Assembly (NCBI GenBank): GCA_016934715.1
Contig: JAFGSI010000088.1
Location: forward strand, 1 to 52,209
Length of the DNA: 52,209 nt
DNA from: Anaerolineales bacterium
GTDB taxonomy: Bacteria; Chloroflexota; Anaerolineae; Anaerolineales; Villigracilaceae
Direction of reading: 5' to 3'
The position numbers were made by a program, and so were the translations under genes. Under the pieces are notes generated by a model. The model did no database searches. It saw nothing but the letters and a program-made list of their open reading frames with translations, and was not told the origin of the DNA. Below are positions 33,028 through 41,992 of the stretch, piece after piece. Numbering within the stretch: position 1 is the first letter of the stretch; each line of letters opens with the position of its first letter.

Positions 33028-33792
33028 TCAGGGCTTGCGACGCAGGGCCAGCAGTTCGGCTATGCTCAGCAGGATAAAGCGGGGAGTGATATAAAAATAA
33101 CGTCTCCACAAGCGACCCGGTTCCTGGAACAGCCGGAACAGCCACTCCAACCCCATGCCCTGCATCCAGGCCGGGGCCTGGCGCTTGGTACCCGCATGAA
33201 AGTCGAAGGCAGCACCAACCGCAACCATCGCAGCCGAAATTGTTCCCCTGTGGGCATTGATCCAGCGTTCCTGTTTGGGACACCCCAGCCCAATGAACAA
33301 TATTCTCAAGCCCGTAGAATTGATCGCTTCCACGATCGCGGCATCCTCCTGGGCAGACAAATCGCGAAAGGGAGGACTGCAGCGATAGGCGATCTCCAGG
33401 CCCGGGAATCGGTCCCGCATCCGAGCGCTCAGCGCATCCAAAACCTCAGGCCGGCTGCCGAAAAAGCCGACGGGGAGGCCCGCCTGCGCAGCCGCGGCGA
33501 GCAGGTGGAGAGTCAGGGTCGGCCCGTAGACCCGTTCCTGCTCCCGGTAGCCCTTCAAGCGCAAGACCCAGACCAGCGGCATGCCATCCGGAGTGATCAT
33601 GTCGGCTTGCTGCAGGACCTCAGCGAAGTCGGCATGATCCATGGCCTCGATCAATCCGTGAACACTGGTTGCATAGATACAGCGACTTTGACCTTCTCGC
33701 GCCCAGGTCACGACCTGAGCAACGGCCTGTGTATAATTCCAGGCATGGATCTCAATCCCGAAAATCGAGCGGCTATCGTTCGATGGTTTCAT
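33028..33792 (-). CDS. WecG/TagA/CpsF family glycosyltransferase
   Basis: About 254 residues of the family that adds the second sugar (for example N-acetylmannosamine) to lipid-linked intermediates. Marks: ATSVHGLIEA, DMITPDGMPLVWVLRLKG, RVYGPTLTLHLL, GFFGSRPEVLD and FIGLGCPKQERWI, then GVGAAFDF-like VAVGAAFDFHAG. Two starts are possible; the ATG at 33792 has GGAAG upstream at a fair distance, while that at 33810 adds six residues without a site. Both overlap the end of the upstream polymerase gene. Confidence 0.92.
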   Translation of the reverse strand: MKPSNDSRSIFGIEIHAWNYTQAVAQVVTWAREGQSRCIYATSVHGLIEAMDHADFAEVLQQADMITPDGMPLVWVLRLKGYREQERVYGPTLTLHLLAAAAQAGLPVGFFGSRPEVLDALSARMRDRFPGLEIAYRCSPPFRDLSAQEDAAIVEAINSTGLRILFIGLGCPKQERWINAHRGTISAAMVAVGAAFDFHAGTKRQAPAWMQGMGLEWLFRLFQEPGRLWRRYFYITPRFILLSIAELLALRRKP

Positions 33793-35176
33793 GCGCTTTG
33801 TGACTTCCATTCATCACAAGGGCGACCGCATAGAGAATGAAAATCGAAATTTCGGAAAAATCCATCGAGAACAGTGCCTCCAGGCTTCCCGCACAGAGTA
33901 TATAGATCAACCCCAGCGCCGTACTCTTGTGCACTGGAATGCCGCCGCCCTGCCATCCATCCGTGAAATTACGCAGCAGCACGACCATCAGCCCCAAAGT
34001 CACGATCATTCCGATGTATCCCACATCCATCGCCGACTGCAGCCAGAGATTGTGGGCGGTAGCCAATTCGGGAAAATGGTAGCTCGCGAACAAGCATCGG
34101 TACAGGTCGGATACCCCGGAGACCATCTGACCGCGATAACCATATCCGACCAGGTGTATCCAGCGCGGGGCCGCAAGATCGTCCAGCACGACCCGCCAGA
34201 TCAAGGGACGGTTGCTCAGGGAGCCGGACGCATTCTCCAGGGAGGTCGCACACTCAGAAAGGGTATCACCCACCCTGGCCGGGTCGTGCCATTGAGTCTC
34301 CCCGCGCGACAGCCATGTGATCTCATTCGAGTAGAGTCCCGGTGCGACCACGAGGATCATAACCGGAAGGAGAGAAATCAGGAACGGCAACCACTGCAGG
34401 CGCTTGAACCAATGCGGAGGCAGAAGGGCGAGGACGATCGTAAGGCCGGCAAAAACCACAGCCCCGCGTGTATCTGCCAGCAACAGCACACTCACAGCCC
34501 CAAGGAGGAAAAGGACCACCACCGCGATATCACGCGGCCTGTGCTGCGAGAGCAATTGTGGAAACAAGACAACCAGGACCAGGCCGGAGAATATCCCGAA
34601 ATTGTTGATGCCATCGGCCATCGGGAACAGGACCCGATCCGTAGAGATCCCCAGCCAGGAAAGCATTTGCGCCGGATAATTGGCCAGATAGATCCCAGCG
34701 CCTGGATGTACCCCTATCGAATAAAGCAGTACATTTACCAGGAGGTACAACCCCAGTCCGTACAGGAAAGCCCGCGCCAGCTGCTCCAGCCGTCCTAGAA
34801 GAAATGCGTTCGCGAACGCCAGATACAGGAAAATCCCAACGACCAGCAGGCGGGTCAATTTAATGAGAACAAAAAGGGTTTGATATCCACTCAAAGCGAT
34901 CGCAGAGCGACCAAACGCAATCGCCCACAACCCACCCCAAAGCGCAATCACAATGAGATCTGTGCGTTTCCCTGCCGGACGCGGTACCTTTTTTCCGAAG
35001 AGAATCAGCTTATAGATGATGAGCAGGATGAAAGGGACAAGTTCGTCCAAACGAGAAACGAGATCGTATCGATGGCCGAAGGCAATTGGCAAGCGTAACA
35101 GCAGCAGGCTGAAGATGATTAACCAATAATCAACATAATACAGACCCCGCAGGATTTTCTCTTGGATCGGATTCAT
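33773..35176 (-). CDS. O-antigen polymerase/ligase-like multi-pass membrane protein
   Basis: A 467-residue membrane protein with roughly eleven helices and a large external loop (~250-370). In the loop, ASGSLSNRPLIWRVVLDDL, HLVGYGYRGQMVSG and TAHNLWLQSAMDVGYIG resemble the RxxxW and HN motifs of the PF04932 family. It is a second member beside the one at 30329-31609, so one may be the Wzy polymerase and the other the ligase. It is translationally coupled by overlap to the WecG-type gene downstream. Confidence 0.82.
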   Translation of the reverse strand: MNPIQEKILRGLYYVDYWLIIFSLLLLRLPIAFGHRYDLVSRLDELVPFILLIIYKLILFGKKVPRPAGKRTDLIVIALWGGLWAIAFGRSAIALSGYQTLFVLIKLTRLLVVGIFLYLAFANAFLLGRLEQLARAFLYGLGLYLLVNVLLYSIGVHPGAGIYLANYPAQMLSWLGISTDRVLFPMADGINNFGIFSGLVLVVLFPQLLSQHRPRDIAVVVLFLLGAVSVLLLADTRGAVVFAGLTIVLALLPPHWFKRLQWLPFLISLLPVMILVVAPGLYSNEITWLSRGETQWHDPARVGDTLSECATSLENASGSLSNRPLIWRVVLDDLAAPRWIHLVGYGYRGQMVSGVSDLYRCLFASYHFPELATAHNLWLQSAMDVGYIGMIVTLGLMVVLLRNFTDGWQGGGIPVHKSTALGLIYILCAGSLEALFSMDFSEISIFILYAVALVMNGSHKAHETIER

Positions 35177-35222
35177 CTTGGATTACATCGATACCCCTTT
35201 CCGAGGCAGATCTCGCTAGAAT

Positions 35223-36041
35223 TCAGGGTATTTTACCCTCAAACAGGTCGTGATAATCCTTCTTTTCGAAAACAGGGCAGGCGCCATTGATCGTCGCATC
35301 CAGGATTCGCCGTCCACTGTCCGAATAAGCCCGCTCGGCCAGGCGATAGGCAATCTCGGATCGGCGCAAGTCGGGCAATTGCCATTGGCTGCCAGCGGGG
35401 AAATAACCGGGATGAAAGTGATCTTCATCCCGCTCGGAAGTGCGCCGAACAGTTCGATTGGGAATACCGCTCTGGAAAAATCGGTGGTCAACGCCAACCA
35501 GGACCACGGTTTCGAAGCCCATGAAAAAAGCCAGTTGCAATGCGGCGAAAGTCACGGTTCCTCCACCATACAGCGGCCTGGTCGCGTCCGTCTGCATGCG
35601 ATCCACCACACTCAGCCGCATCCTGAGAAAATTGATCGTGGGGTCCGATTGGCCGAACAGATTCCGGCTATTCCAGTTCAGAAACTTGGGCATCTCCAGC
35701 GCCCGGATCTCCTCTCCGAATTGGCGCAGCACCAATTCGTTCGTGCACACGTAATAGGATGGTACGAAATTGATCTGCTCAAACAACAAATAGATCCGGT
35801 TAAGCCCAAAGGTGACCTCCTCCCGTAGAAGAGAGAGATCCATTTTTGCAAGACTCGGCCCATTCCCCATGACAAAGCAACGTTCGCCGGCGTGCATATT
35901 CTCGAAACCCCGCAGGCGTCCCCGATTCGCCCGACCACCGTCAGACCACCAGGCGATCGCGTCTGGCACATCTGCGATCCTGCGCCAGATGGCGCTTGTC
36001 AAGCGCAGGAGCGAGAGTTCTCTCGGGTCGATTCGTTCCAT
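35223..36041 (-). CDS. DUF115/MptE-like protein of the polysaccharide cluster
   Basis: About 272 residues. The core begins with RCFVMGNGPSLAKMDLSLL and FGLNRIYLLFE, a Rossmann-like nucleotide-binding start as in DUF115 proteins, and has LVGVDHRFF further on, with a conserved Asp-His. Relatives in surface-glycan clusters are thought to handle nucleotide sugars or act as glycosyl/sugar-phosphate transferases; the exact activity is not known. The ATG at 36041 is chosen for its GGAG 7 nt upstream. It lies just after the flippase stop, while the ATG at 36068 would overlap the flippase. Confidence 0.7.
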   Translation of the reverse strand: MERIDPRELSLLRLTSAIWRRIADVPDAIAWWSDGGRANRGRLRGFENMHAGERCFVMGNGPSLAKMDLSLLREEVTFGLNRIYLLFEQINFVPSYYVCTNELVLRQFGEEIRALEMPKFLNWNSRNLFGQSDPTINFLRMRLSVVDRMQTDATRPLYGGGTVTFAALQLAFFMGFETVVLVGVDHRFFQSGIPNRTVRRTSERDEDHFHPGYFPAGSQWQLPDLRRSEIAYRLAERAYSDSGRRILDATINGACPVFEKKDYHDLFEGKIP

Positions 36042-36045
36042 CGCT

Positions 36046-37569
36046 TTACTCCATCTTTCTGAGGCCATGCCGGGGCGTGAGCCGGGCCAACAAGGTTCGA
36101 ATCAGCGTCCGATCCTCTGCGTCCAGGCCGAGAAGAACAAGGACCGCCGCGAAGGTGCTTGTCAGGACAGCAAAGATGAGAAGGATCTCGAAGATCTCCG
36201 GAAGGAGCAGAAACCGCTTGAGCAGGATTGCCACACAGGACGCAACCAGGATTGCCAGGAACCCCTTTAAATAGCGGCGGTCATATGGCCAAACCTTCAT
36301 CTTCACTTTAATTATAAAAAGGGCGGTGATATTCAGGAGCGCCACGGAAATAGAGTTCGCGACGGCCGCGCCGGCGATTCCGAATTCAGGCACCAGGATC
36401 CAGCACATCAACACATTTCCGATCAAAACCCCGCCAGACAAGTAGAAGGCGATGCGCTGAAAGCCCCCAACAAGCAACAAGGGCCCAATGGAGCCTGTTG
36501 CCAGGTTGACCAACTGCCCGGCCAACAAGAGCACCAAGGCGCTGCCAGCAGAAGAATAGGCCTGCCCATACAACAATACAAGCACATCCCGCGAGCTCAG
36601 CAGCAACAAGAGGATAATCGGTGCGCTGACATAGATTGACCACTTGGTCCCAACCCGGTACATCTCTTCCAATTGCTCGATCCTGTTTGCGTGATGCAGG
36701 GTGGAAAAGACCGGCATCAGGATCCGATTAAAGCCGCTCACTACAACCGCGAAAACGACTGAGATCTGGGCTGCCGACTGATAATAGCCAACTTCGCTGG
36801 AGGTCAGAAGCGTGCCTACAAAAAGACGGTCGACCCAGAAAACGAAGGTTCCCATCAGGGCAGATAGCGCCGCGTAGATCGAGAAAGAGTAGAATGCCTT
36901 CCCGGGGGGTTCGGAAATTACCCGCCGTTTGAAAACTGCGGGGAACAGATTCCACAAGATAAAGAATGCCAATGCAGTGACCAAGACGTAAGACAATAAA
37001 TCGGCGACCACCACCCGTCTCAACGTCAGTCCTAACCAACAGAATATTCCCAGGATCGCCAGGCCAAGGAATGGCTGCCCGAGGTCCTGGACCACGATCG
37101 AATAGACCATGTTATGGGTCAGGCGACTCGCGGCCGCCATCACTCCCACCAAGCCGGAGAAAGGAACTGCCAATGCAAAAAGCCGGAGCACGATCTCGAT
37201 GTCTGGCTTTAAAAATAAATGACTGGCCAACCAGGGGGCCAGAAGATAAATGCATATCCCCAGACCCACAGAAAAAAGAAGGGACAGCCCAAGAGAATAG
37301 ACAATGAACCCTTTGAGCGCCTGTTGATCCCGACCGAGAACGCCCGATCCATATTTGATGACCCCCGCATCGAAACCCAGGGGCGTGATCAGCTCGAGCA
37401 GGCGGAACATTGTCCAGCCAAGTGCATATACGCCAAAAATGGCTGGCCCCAGCACCCGAGCGGCGATGATCCCGGCCAACACGCTGATGAATCGCCCCCC
37501 AAAGCGCCCGATAAGGCCAATCCCTGCGCCAACAGCAAAATCGTCCAGATCGGGAGCATGATTACTCAT
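36046..37569 (-). CDS. Wzx-type polysaccharide flippase (MATE/MOP superfamily)
   Basis: A 507-residue membrane protein with about fourteen helices. It begins with the GxxxIGRFGGRFISVLAGIIAARVLGP stretch typical of Wzx/RfbX (long family motif near residues 17-45). It has LTPLGFD-like ITPLGFDAGVIKYG and a middle region with FWVDRLFVGTLLTSSEVGYYQSA. It should flip lipid-linked oligosaccharide to the outer leaflet. It is the first gene of the minus-strand cluster, with AGAGGT before the ATG. A hairpin GGTTCAG (37580-37586) / CTGAACC (37596-37602) sits in its leader. Confidence 0.92.
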   Translation of the reverse strand: MSNHAPDLDDFAVGAGIGLIGRFGGRFISVLAGIIAARVLGPAIFGVYALGWTMFRLLELITPLGFDAGVIKYGSGVLGRDQQALKGFIVYSLGLSLLFSVGLGICIYLLAPWLASHLFLKPDIEIVLRLFALAVPFSGLVGVMAAASRLTHNMVYSIVVQDLGQPFLGLAILGIFCWLGLTLRRVVVADLLSYVLVTALAFFILWNLFPAVFKRRVISEPPGKAFYSFSIYAALSALMGTFVFWVDRLFVGTLLTSSEVGYYQSAAQISVVFAVVVSGFNRILMPVFSTLHHANRIEQLEEMYRVGTKWSIYVSAPIILLLLLSSRDVLVLLYGQAYSSAGSALVLLLAGQLVNLATGSIGPLLLVGGFQRIAFYLSGGVLIGNVLMCWILVPEFGIAGAAVANSISVALLNITALFIIKVKMKVWPYDRRYLKGFLAILVASCVAILLKRFLLLPEIFEILLIFAVLTSTFAAVLVLLGLDAEDRTLIRTLLARLTPRHGLRKME

Positions 37570-37634
37570 GAGACCTCTTGGTTCAGGAATGAGTTCTGAA
37601 CCATTTTACCATCCCTGACACCCGGCGAGAAAAA

Positions 37635-37666
37635 CGGCGCCTCCCATGAACAAGCGGGAGGCGCCG
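37635..37666 (-). terminator. Rho-independent terminator of hppA
   Basis: On the minus strand an 11-bp perfect stem (CGGCGCCTCCC / GGGAGGCGCCG, 10-nt loop) is followed at once by TTTTT. It lies 20 nt after the hppA stop. Confidence 0.9.
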
Positions 37667-37685
37667 AAGACCTGGAACGTCACGC

Positions 37686-40007
37686 CTAGACTTTCAGTTC
37701 CGGCGCCTTTCCTTTCGAACGGAAAATAGCCCAACCGACAATGGCCATCATCACGATCGCAATTCCCCAGACAATCCACTGGGCTGCCCCTTCCCCGCTG
37801 GTGTATTTCACGATTACCGGGGCCGCGAGCAGCGAGACCGTGTTGACGACCTTGATCATCGGATTGAGTGCAGGACCGGCAGTATCTTTGAGCGGATCTC
37901 CAACCGTGTCACCAACCACGCCGGCCTTGTGCCGCTCGGAGCCTTTGCCTGTGTTCGCGGCCAGATCGCGCGGCTCGTCCTCGATGGCCTTCTTGGCATT
38001 GTCCCAGGCACCACCGGCGTTCGACATGAAGACCGCCAACAACTGCCCGCTCAGGATGATGCCGGCCAGGAAACCGCCCAGGGCCTCGACGCCAAGCATC
38101 AGGCCTATTGCCAGCGGTGTCAGGACGGAGATGAGCGCCAGCGGGATGAGCTCCTTTTGGGCCGCGGCCGTGGAGATTCCGACCACCTGGGCATAGTCCG
38201 GTTTGACCTTGCCTTCCATCAGGCCGGGGATCTTGAACTGCCGGCGAACTTCCAGAACGATCAGTCCGGCCGCGCGAGTGACGGCCTTGATGGACAGCGA
38301 ACTGAAGAGCCAGGGCAGGGCCCCACCCAGCAACAGGCCGACGAAGACCGCGGTATCGGACACGCGGATCGATTCCATGATCGGAATGTTCAATTGTCCC
38401 TGGACCCGGCCGACATCCGTGATGTACGAAGCAAACAGGCTGACCGCCGCGATCACAGCCGAGGCTATCGCGATGCCCTTGGTGATCGCCTTGGTCGTAT
38501 TGCCGACTGCATCCAGGTCCGCCATGATCTGGCGGGCCTTCCTGGTCTCCTCATCGTCCTGATCATGCCAGGCCATCTCGCCGATCCCATTGGCGTTATC
38601 CGAGATCGGGCCATAGGAATCCATGGCAACATTGTTCCCCGTGTGGCTCAACATACCAATGCCGATCATCGCCACGGCATAGAGCACATAGATCGCGCCC
38701 TCTCCGCTGTAAAGAAGCAACGCGATCACAAAGCTGATGGCGATCACGATCAATGCCCAGACGCTGGACTCCATGCCAACCGCCAGGCCGGAGAGGATGG
38801 TCGTGGCCGGGCCTGTGTTGGTCGAGGCGACGATCTCCTTGACCGGCGGGCGCTTGGTGGCAGTGAAATAGGAGGTCAAAGGATTGAAAACCACAGCCAG
38901 GCCTACGCCAACAGTGGTCAGGGCGGCCAGCTTCCAATCGTTCGCGTACCAGAGTGCCAGCGCAAAAGCCCAGATGATCGTATTGACACTCGAGACTTCA
39001 TAAGAGCGGAACATCGCTTCTTCTGCGTCGTGGGCATGCAGGAAGCCGAAGATGCCCTTCTTCGGCATCTTCTCCCAGATGGGAACCGTGAAGGTCCCGA
39101 GAATAGAAGAAATGACGCCGATGGCACGGATGATCAGCGGGTAGACGATCCATTTCAAATCCCCGGTTGCTGCGACAAGGGCCAGGCCGAGAATCAGAGC
39201 GGAAACGATCGTGACCTCATAGGATTCGAAAATATCCGCCGCCATACCGGCACAGTCCCCCACATTATCACCCACCAGGTCGGCGACCACGGCCGCGTTG
39301 CGCGGGTCATCTTCGGGGATATCCTTCTCCACTTTACCGACCAGGTCAGCTCCGACATCGGCAGCCTTCGTGTAGATCCCGCCGCCGACGCGCATGAAAA
39401 GGGCCAGCAGCGTGCCGCCAAAGCCAAAGCCCAGCAAGGCATCGGGGGCAGCCGTGCCGAAAATAATGAAGATCAATGTTCCGCCGAACAGCCCCAGGCC
39501 ATCGGTGAGCATTCCTGTGATCGTGCCCGCATAATAGGCGATCGTCAATGATTCGTTCAGGCTGCGCCGGGCGGCCGAGGCAGCCCGGACATTGGCCTGG
39601 ATCGCCATGCGCATCCCGAGCTGGCCAACGAGCAGCGAGAAGGAGGCTCCCATGATGAAGGCCACCGTCCGGCCAATCGAGACGATGATTTGAGCGCTGG
39701 CACCAAATTCGTCGGTAGCTTCAGCCGAAGGCGGCACGACATACACGCTCAGGAAAAGAACAACCGTCAGGACCGCGATCAACGGAAGGATCGTTTTCAG
39801 CTGACGGTCGAGGTACGAATCGGCACCAATACGAATGGCGTCCCAGACTTCCTGCATCTTCTTGGTGCCTTTGTCCTTTTTAAGGACGTTGCCCCGCAGC
39901 AGCCAGGCGTACAACAGGCTGATGAATGCTGTGATGACCACACCGACGATCGCAATCTGCTCGAAATCGCTCAGCCCATGACGGCTGCCGAGCCAAAGTA
40001 GGTCCAT
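37686..40007 (-). CDS. hppA: Membrane-bound proton-translocating pyrophosphatase, K+-independent type
   Basis: A 773-residue, 16-helix enzyme coupling pyrophosphate hydrolysis to ion pumping. PPi/Mg-binding motifs: DVGADLVGKVEKDIPEDDPR and GDNVGDCAGMAADIFE, and near the C-terminus DTVGDPLKDTAGPALN. The diagnostic position reads GNTTKAITKG, with Lys where K+-dependent enzymes have Ala, so this should be a K+-independent H+ pump. For an anaerobe living near the energy limit it recovers energy from biosynthetic PPi. GGAGG precedes the ATG. It stands alone, with its own terminator. Confidence 0.97.
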   Translation of the reverse strand: MDLLWLGSRHGLSDFEQIAIVGVVITAFISLLYAWLLRGNVLKKDKGTKKMQEVWDAIRIGADSYLDRQLKTILPLIAVLTVVLFLSVYVVPPSAEATDEFGASAQIIVSIGRTVAFIMGASFSLLVGQLGMRMAIQANVRAASAARRSLNESLTIAYYAGTITGMLTDGLGLFGGTLIFIIFGTAAPDALLGFGFGGTLLALFMRVGGGIYTKAADVGADLVGKVEKDIPEDDPRNAAVVADLVGDNVGDCAGMAADIFESYEVTIVSALILGLALVAATGDLKWIVYPLIIRAIGVISSILGTFTVPIWEKMPKKGIFGFLHAHDAEEAMFRSYEVSSVNTIIWAFALALWYANDWKLAALTTVGVGLAVVFNPLTSYFTATKRPPVKEIVASTNTGPATTILSGLAVGMESSVWALIVIAISFVIALLLYSGEGAIYVLYAVAMIGIGMLSHTGNNVAMDSYGPISDNANGIGEMAWHDQDDEETRKARQIMADLDAVGNTTKAITKGIAIASAVIAAVSLFASYITDVGRVQGQLNIPIMESIRVSDTAVFVGLLLGGALPWLFSSLSIKAVTRAAGLIVLEVRRQFKIPGLMEGKVKPDYAQVVGISTAAAQKELIPLALISVLTPLAIGLMLGVEALGGFLAGIILSGQLLAVFMSNAGGAWDNAKKAIEDEPRDLAANTGKGSERHKAGVVGDTVGDPLKDTAGPALNPMIKVVNTVSLLAAPVIVKYTSGEGAAQWIVWGIAIVMMAIVGWAIFRSKGKAPELKV

Positions 40008-40064
40008 GCTTTCCTCCGGAACATAAAAAAGATACGCCGCCAGACCTGCGGACGTTCGCCCGCA

Positions 40065-40092
40065 ATTTTACACGAAATCACTTATTATGAAA
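40065..40092 (-). promoter_or_regulatory. Putative hppA promoter
   Basis: On the minus strand TTTCAT (complement of 40087-40092) and TAAAAT (complement of 40065-40070) are 16 nt apart, about 58 nt upstream of the hppA ATG. Confidence 0.45.
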
Positions 40093-40174
40093 AGTCCATT
40101 GCCTGCTCAAGATTCTCGGTTTGCCTTTTCCCAGGCATCGAAGATTAGTGTTTGATTAGAAACAAATTACCCAC

Positions 40175-40204
40175 TTGACTTCGCTGCTCTTTTTATTGTA
40201 TAGT
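40175..40204 (+). promoter_or_regulatory. Putative promoter of the Gld-type ABC operon
   Basis: TTGACT (40175-40180), 18-nt spacer, TATAGT (40199-40204), about 95 nt before the ATG at 40299. A CAAGGAGA site precedes that ATG. The leader between them holds no gene I can support. Confidence 0.6.
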
Positions 40205-40298
40205 GTTAGTCGGCTGAATGAGTTTCTTCACCGGCACCGCGTCGTGATGTCGCTGTGCCGTTTATTACGTCAGGCAACGACCCGACCAAGGAGAACGT

Positions 40299-41225
40299 AT
40301 GATCCGTGCCACAGGCTTGACCAAAGATTACGGCTCTCGAAGGGCGATCGAGAATCTTTCCTTCGAGGCCAATCAGGGCGAGATCGTCGGTTTTCTCGGC
40401 CCGAACGGGGCCGGGAAAACAACGACGATGCGCATCCTGACCGGCTATATGCCCCCCACCTACGGAACTGCGCAGGTCGCCGGCTTTGATGTCATCGAAG
40501 AGTCGATGGAGGTCCGGCGTCGTGTCGGCTACCTTCCCGAGACAGCTCCGCTCTACAATGACATGACCGTCTACGGCTACCTGAAGTTCATGGCTGACCT
40601 GCGCCACCTGCCCAACGCCGAAGACATGGCCGACGAGGCCCTCGATATGGTAGGGATGTCCGAACGAGCAGATGGCTACATCGCCAACCTTTCCAAGGGC
40701 ATGCGCCAGCGGATTGGACTGGCCCAGGCATTGCTGCACAAGCCCGAGGTCCTGATCCTGGACGAACCGACGATCGGCCTTGATCCGGCCCAAGTGGTCG
40801 AAGTTCGCAAGATCATCCGCGAGATCGGCATTCAACGGACCGTCCTGCTGTCGACCCACGTCCTATCCGAAGCGCAGCAATTGTGCGATCGAGTCCTGAT
40901 CATCAACCGCGGTCGGATTGTTGCCGAGGATTCCCCAAGCAACCTCCAGGCCCGCCTGGTCGGCGCCGAGCGCGCCACCCTGCGCGTCAAAGGGGATGCC
41001 GATGGCCTGCTCCGCAGCATCACCAAGATCAAGGGCATCCAGACCGCAGTAGTCAGGCCTGATGGAGTGATCGAATTCCAGTTCGCCCCGGGCATGGACC
41101 TCCGGCCGGAGGTCGCCCGGACGGCCGTTAAGGCCGGCTTCGATTTGCTCGAACTCGGTGCCGTGGGCATGAGCCTGGAGGAGATCTTCCTCGAGCTCAC
41201 CCGCGATAGCAAGGTCGGAAAATAA
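40299..41225 (+). CDS. ABC-2 type transporter ATP-binding protein (GldA-like)
   Basis: A 308-residue ATPase with Walker A GPNGAGKTTT, signature LSKGMRQRIGLAQA, Walker B VLILDEPTIGLDP and the switch STHVLSEAQ, plus a ~90-residue C-terminal regulatory extension. It forms a unit with the permease and the auxiliary protein downstream, as in Gld-type systems. In gliding bacteria these are GldA/F/G, but many non-gliding bacteria have the set. The substrate is unknown. Confidence 0.9.
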   Translation: MIRATGLTKDYGSRRAIENLSFEANQGEIVGFLGPNGAGKTTTMRILTGYMPPTYGTAQVAGFDVIEESMEVRRRVGYLPETAPLYNDMTVYGYLKFMADLRHLPNAEDMADEALDMVGMSERADGYIANLSKGMRQRIGLAQALLHKPEVLILDEPTIGLDPAQVVEVRKIIREIGIQRTVLLSTHVLSEAQQLCDRVLIINRGRIVAEDSPSNLQARLVGAERATLRVKGDADGLLRSITKIKGIQTAVVRPDGVIEFQFAPGMDLRPEVARTAVKAGFDLLELGAVGMSLEEIFLELTRDSKVGK

Positions 41226-41236
41226 GAGGTGCCGCT

Positions 41237-41992
41237 ATGCGTAATGCTTGGATAATTGCAACCCGTGAATACCGCCAGTATTTTCTCAGCCCGGTCGCTT
41301 ATATCGTTGCCTTCCTCATTTTACTGTTTGCAGGCGTCCTGTTTGTCCTGGATATGTACATCGTCCAGCAACAAACATTAGCTGCCTATTATGCTGTTAC
41401 TCCCCCGGGTGTAGCAGACATTGTGATCTTCCCAACCGCCTTCCTCTTGCTCTTTGCCGCACCCGCGCTAACAATGCGGCTCCTGTCGGAAGAACACCGC
41501 GCTGGGACCCTGGAACTGCTCCTCACCTCCCCTCTGAAGGATTGGGAGTTGATCTTTGGAAAATGGCTGGGCTCCTTCCTGTACCTGCTGACCGTCTACG
41601 CGGTCACCCTGATCTTGCCGATCGTGCTCAATAATTTCGTCTCCCCCGGCATCGATCTGGGAGTTATGGCTGCAGGGTACCTCGGTTTGATCCTTCTGAC
41701 GGCTGCCTACCTTGCGATCGGTACAGCAATTTCCTCTTTCTTCAACAACCAGTTCGCTTCCTTTTTTGCCACCCTGGTGGTCCTGCTTGTGCTGTGGTGG
41801 GTCATCAGCTGGCCGGCCGGCATCTTGCCGTACAATGCGGCTGAATTTCTCCGTTCCCTGGATACGAGCACTCATATCGATTCGATGATGGGCGGGGTCA
41901 TCACCCTCGACGGGCTCGTCTACTATCTCAGCCTGACCAGCCTTGGACTATTCCTTGGCACCATCGCAATTGAAATTCGAAGGTGGCGATAA
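41237..41992 (+). CDS. ABC-2 family permease (GldF-like)
   Basis: A 251-residue permease with six membrane helices. It begins WIIATREYRQYFLSPVAYIV, which is the usual start of the GldF-type family, and has LLSEEHRAGTLELLLTSPLKDWELIFGKW between helices 2 and 3 (residues ~75-105). It pairs with the ATPase just upstream. AGAGGTG precedes the ATG. Its TAA overlaps the next ATG (TAATG). Confidence 0.9.
   Translation: MRNAWIIATREYRQYFLSPVAYIVAFLILLFAGVLFVLDMYIVQQQTLAAYYAVTPPGVADIVIFPTAFLLLFAAPALTMRLLSEEHRAGTLELLLTSPLKDWELIFGKWLGSFLYLLTVYAVTLILPIVLNNFVSPGIDLGVMAAGYLGLILLTAAYLAIGTAISSFFNNQFASFFATLVVLLVLWWVISWPAGILPYNAAEFLRSLDTSTHIDSMMGGVITLDGLVYYLSLTSLGLFLGTIAIEIRRWR

Noticed and set aside
37929-39551. 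Open frame of 540 codons opposite hppA
   Set aside because: Asp/Arg/Gln-rich noise antisense to a membrane protein with all pyrophosphatase motifs.
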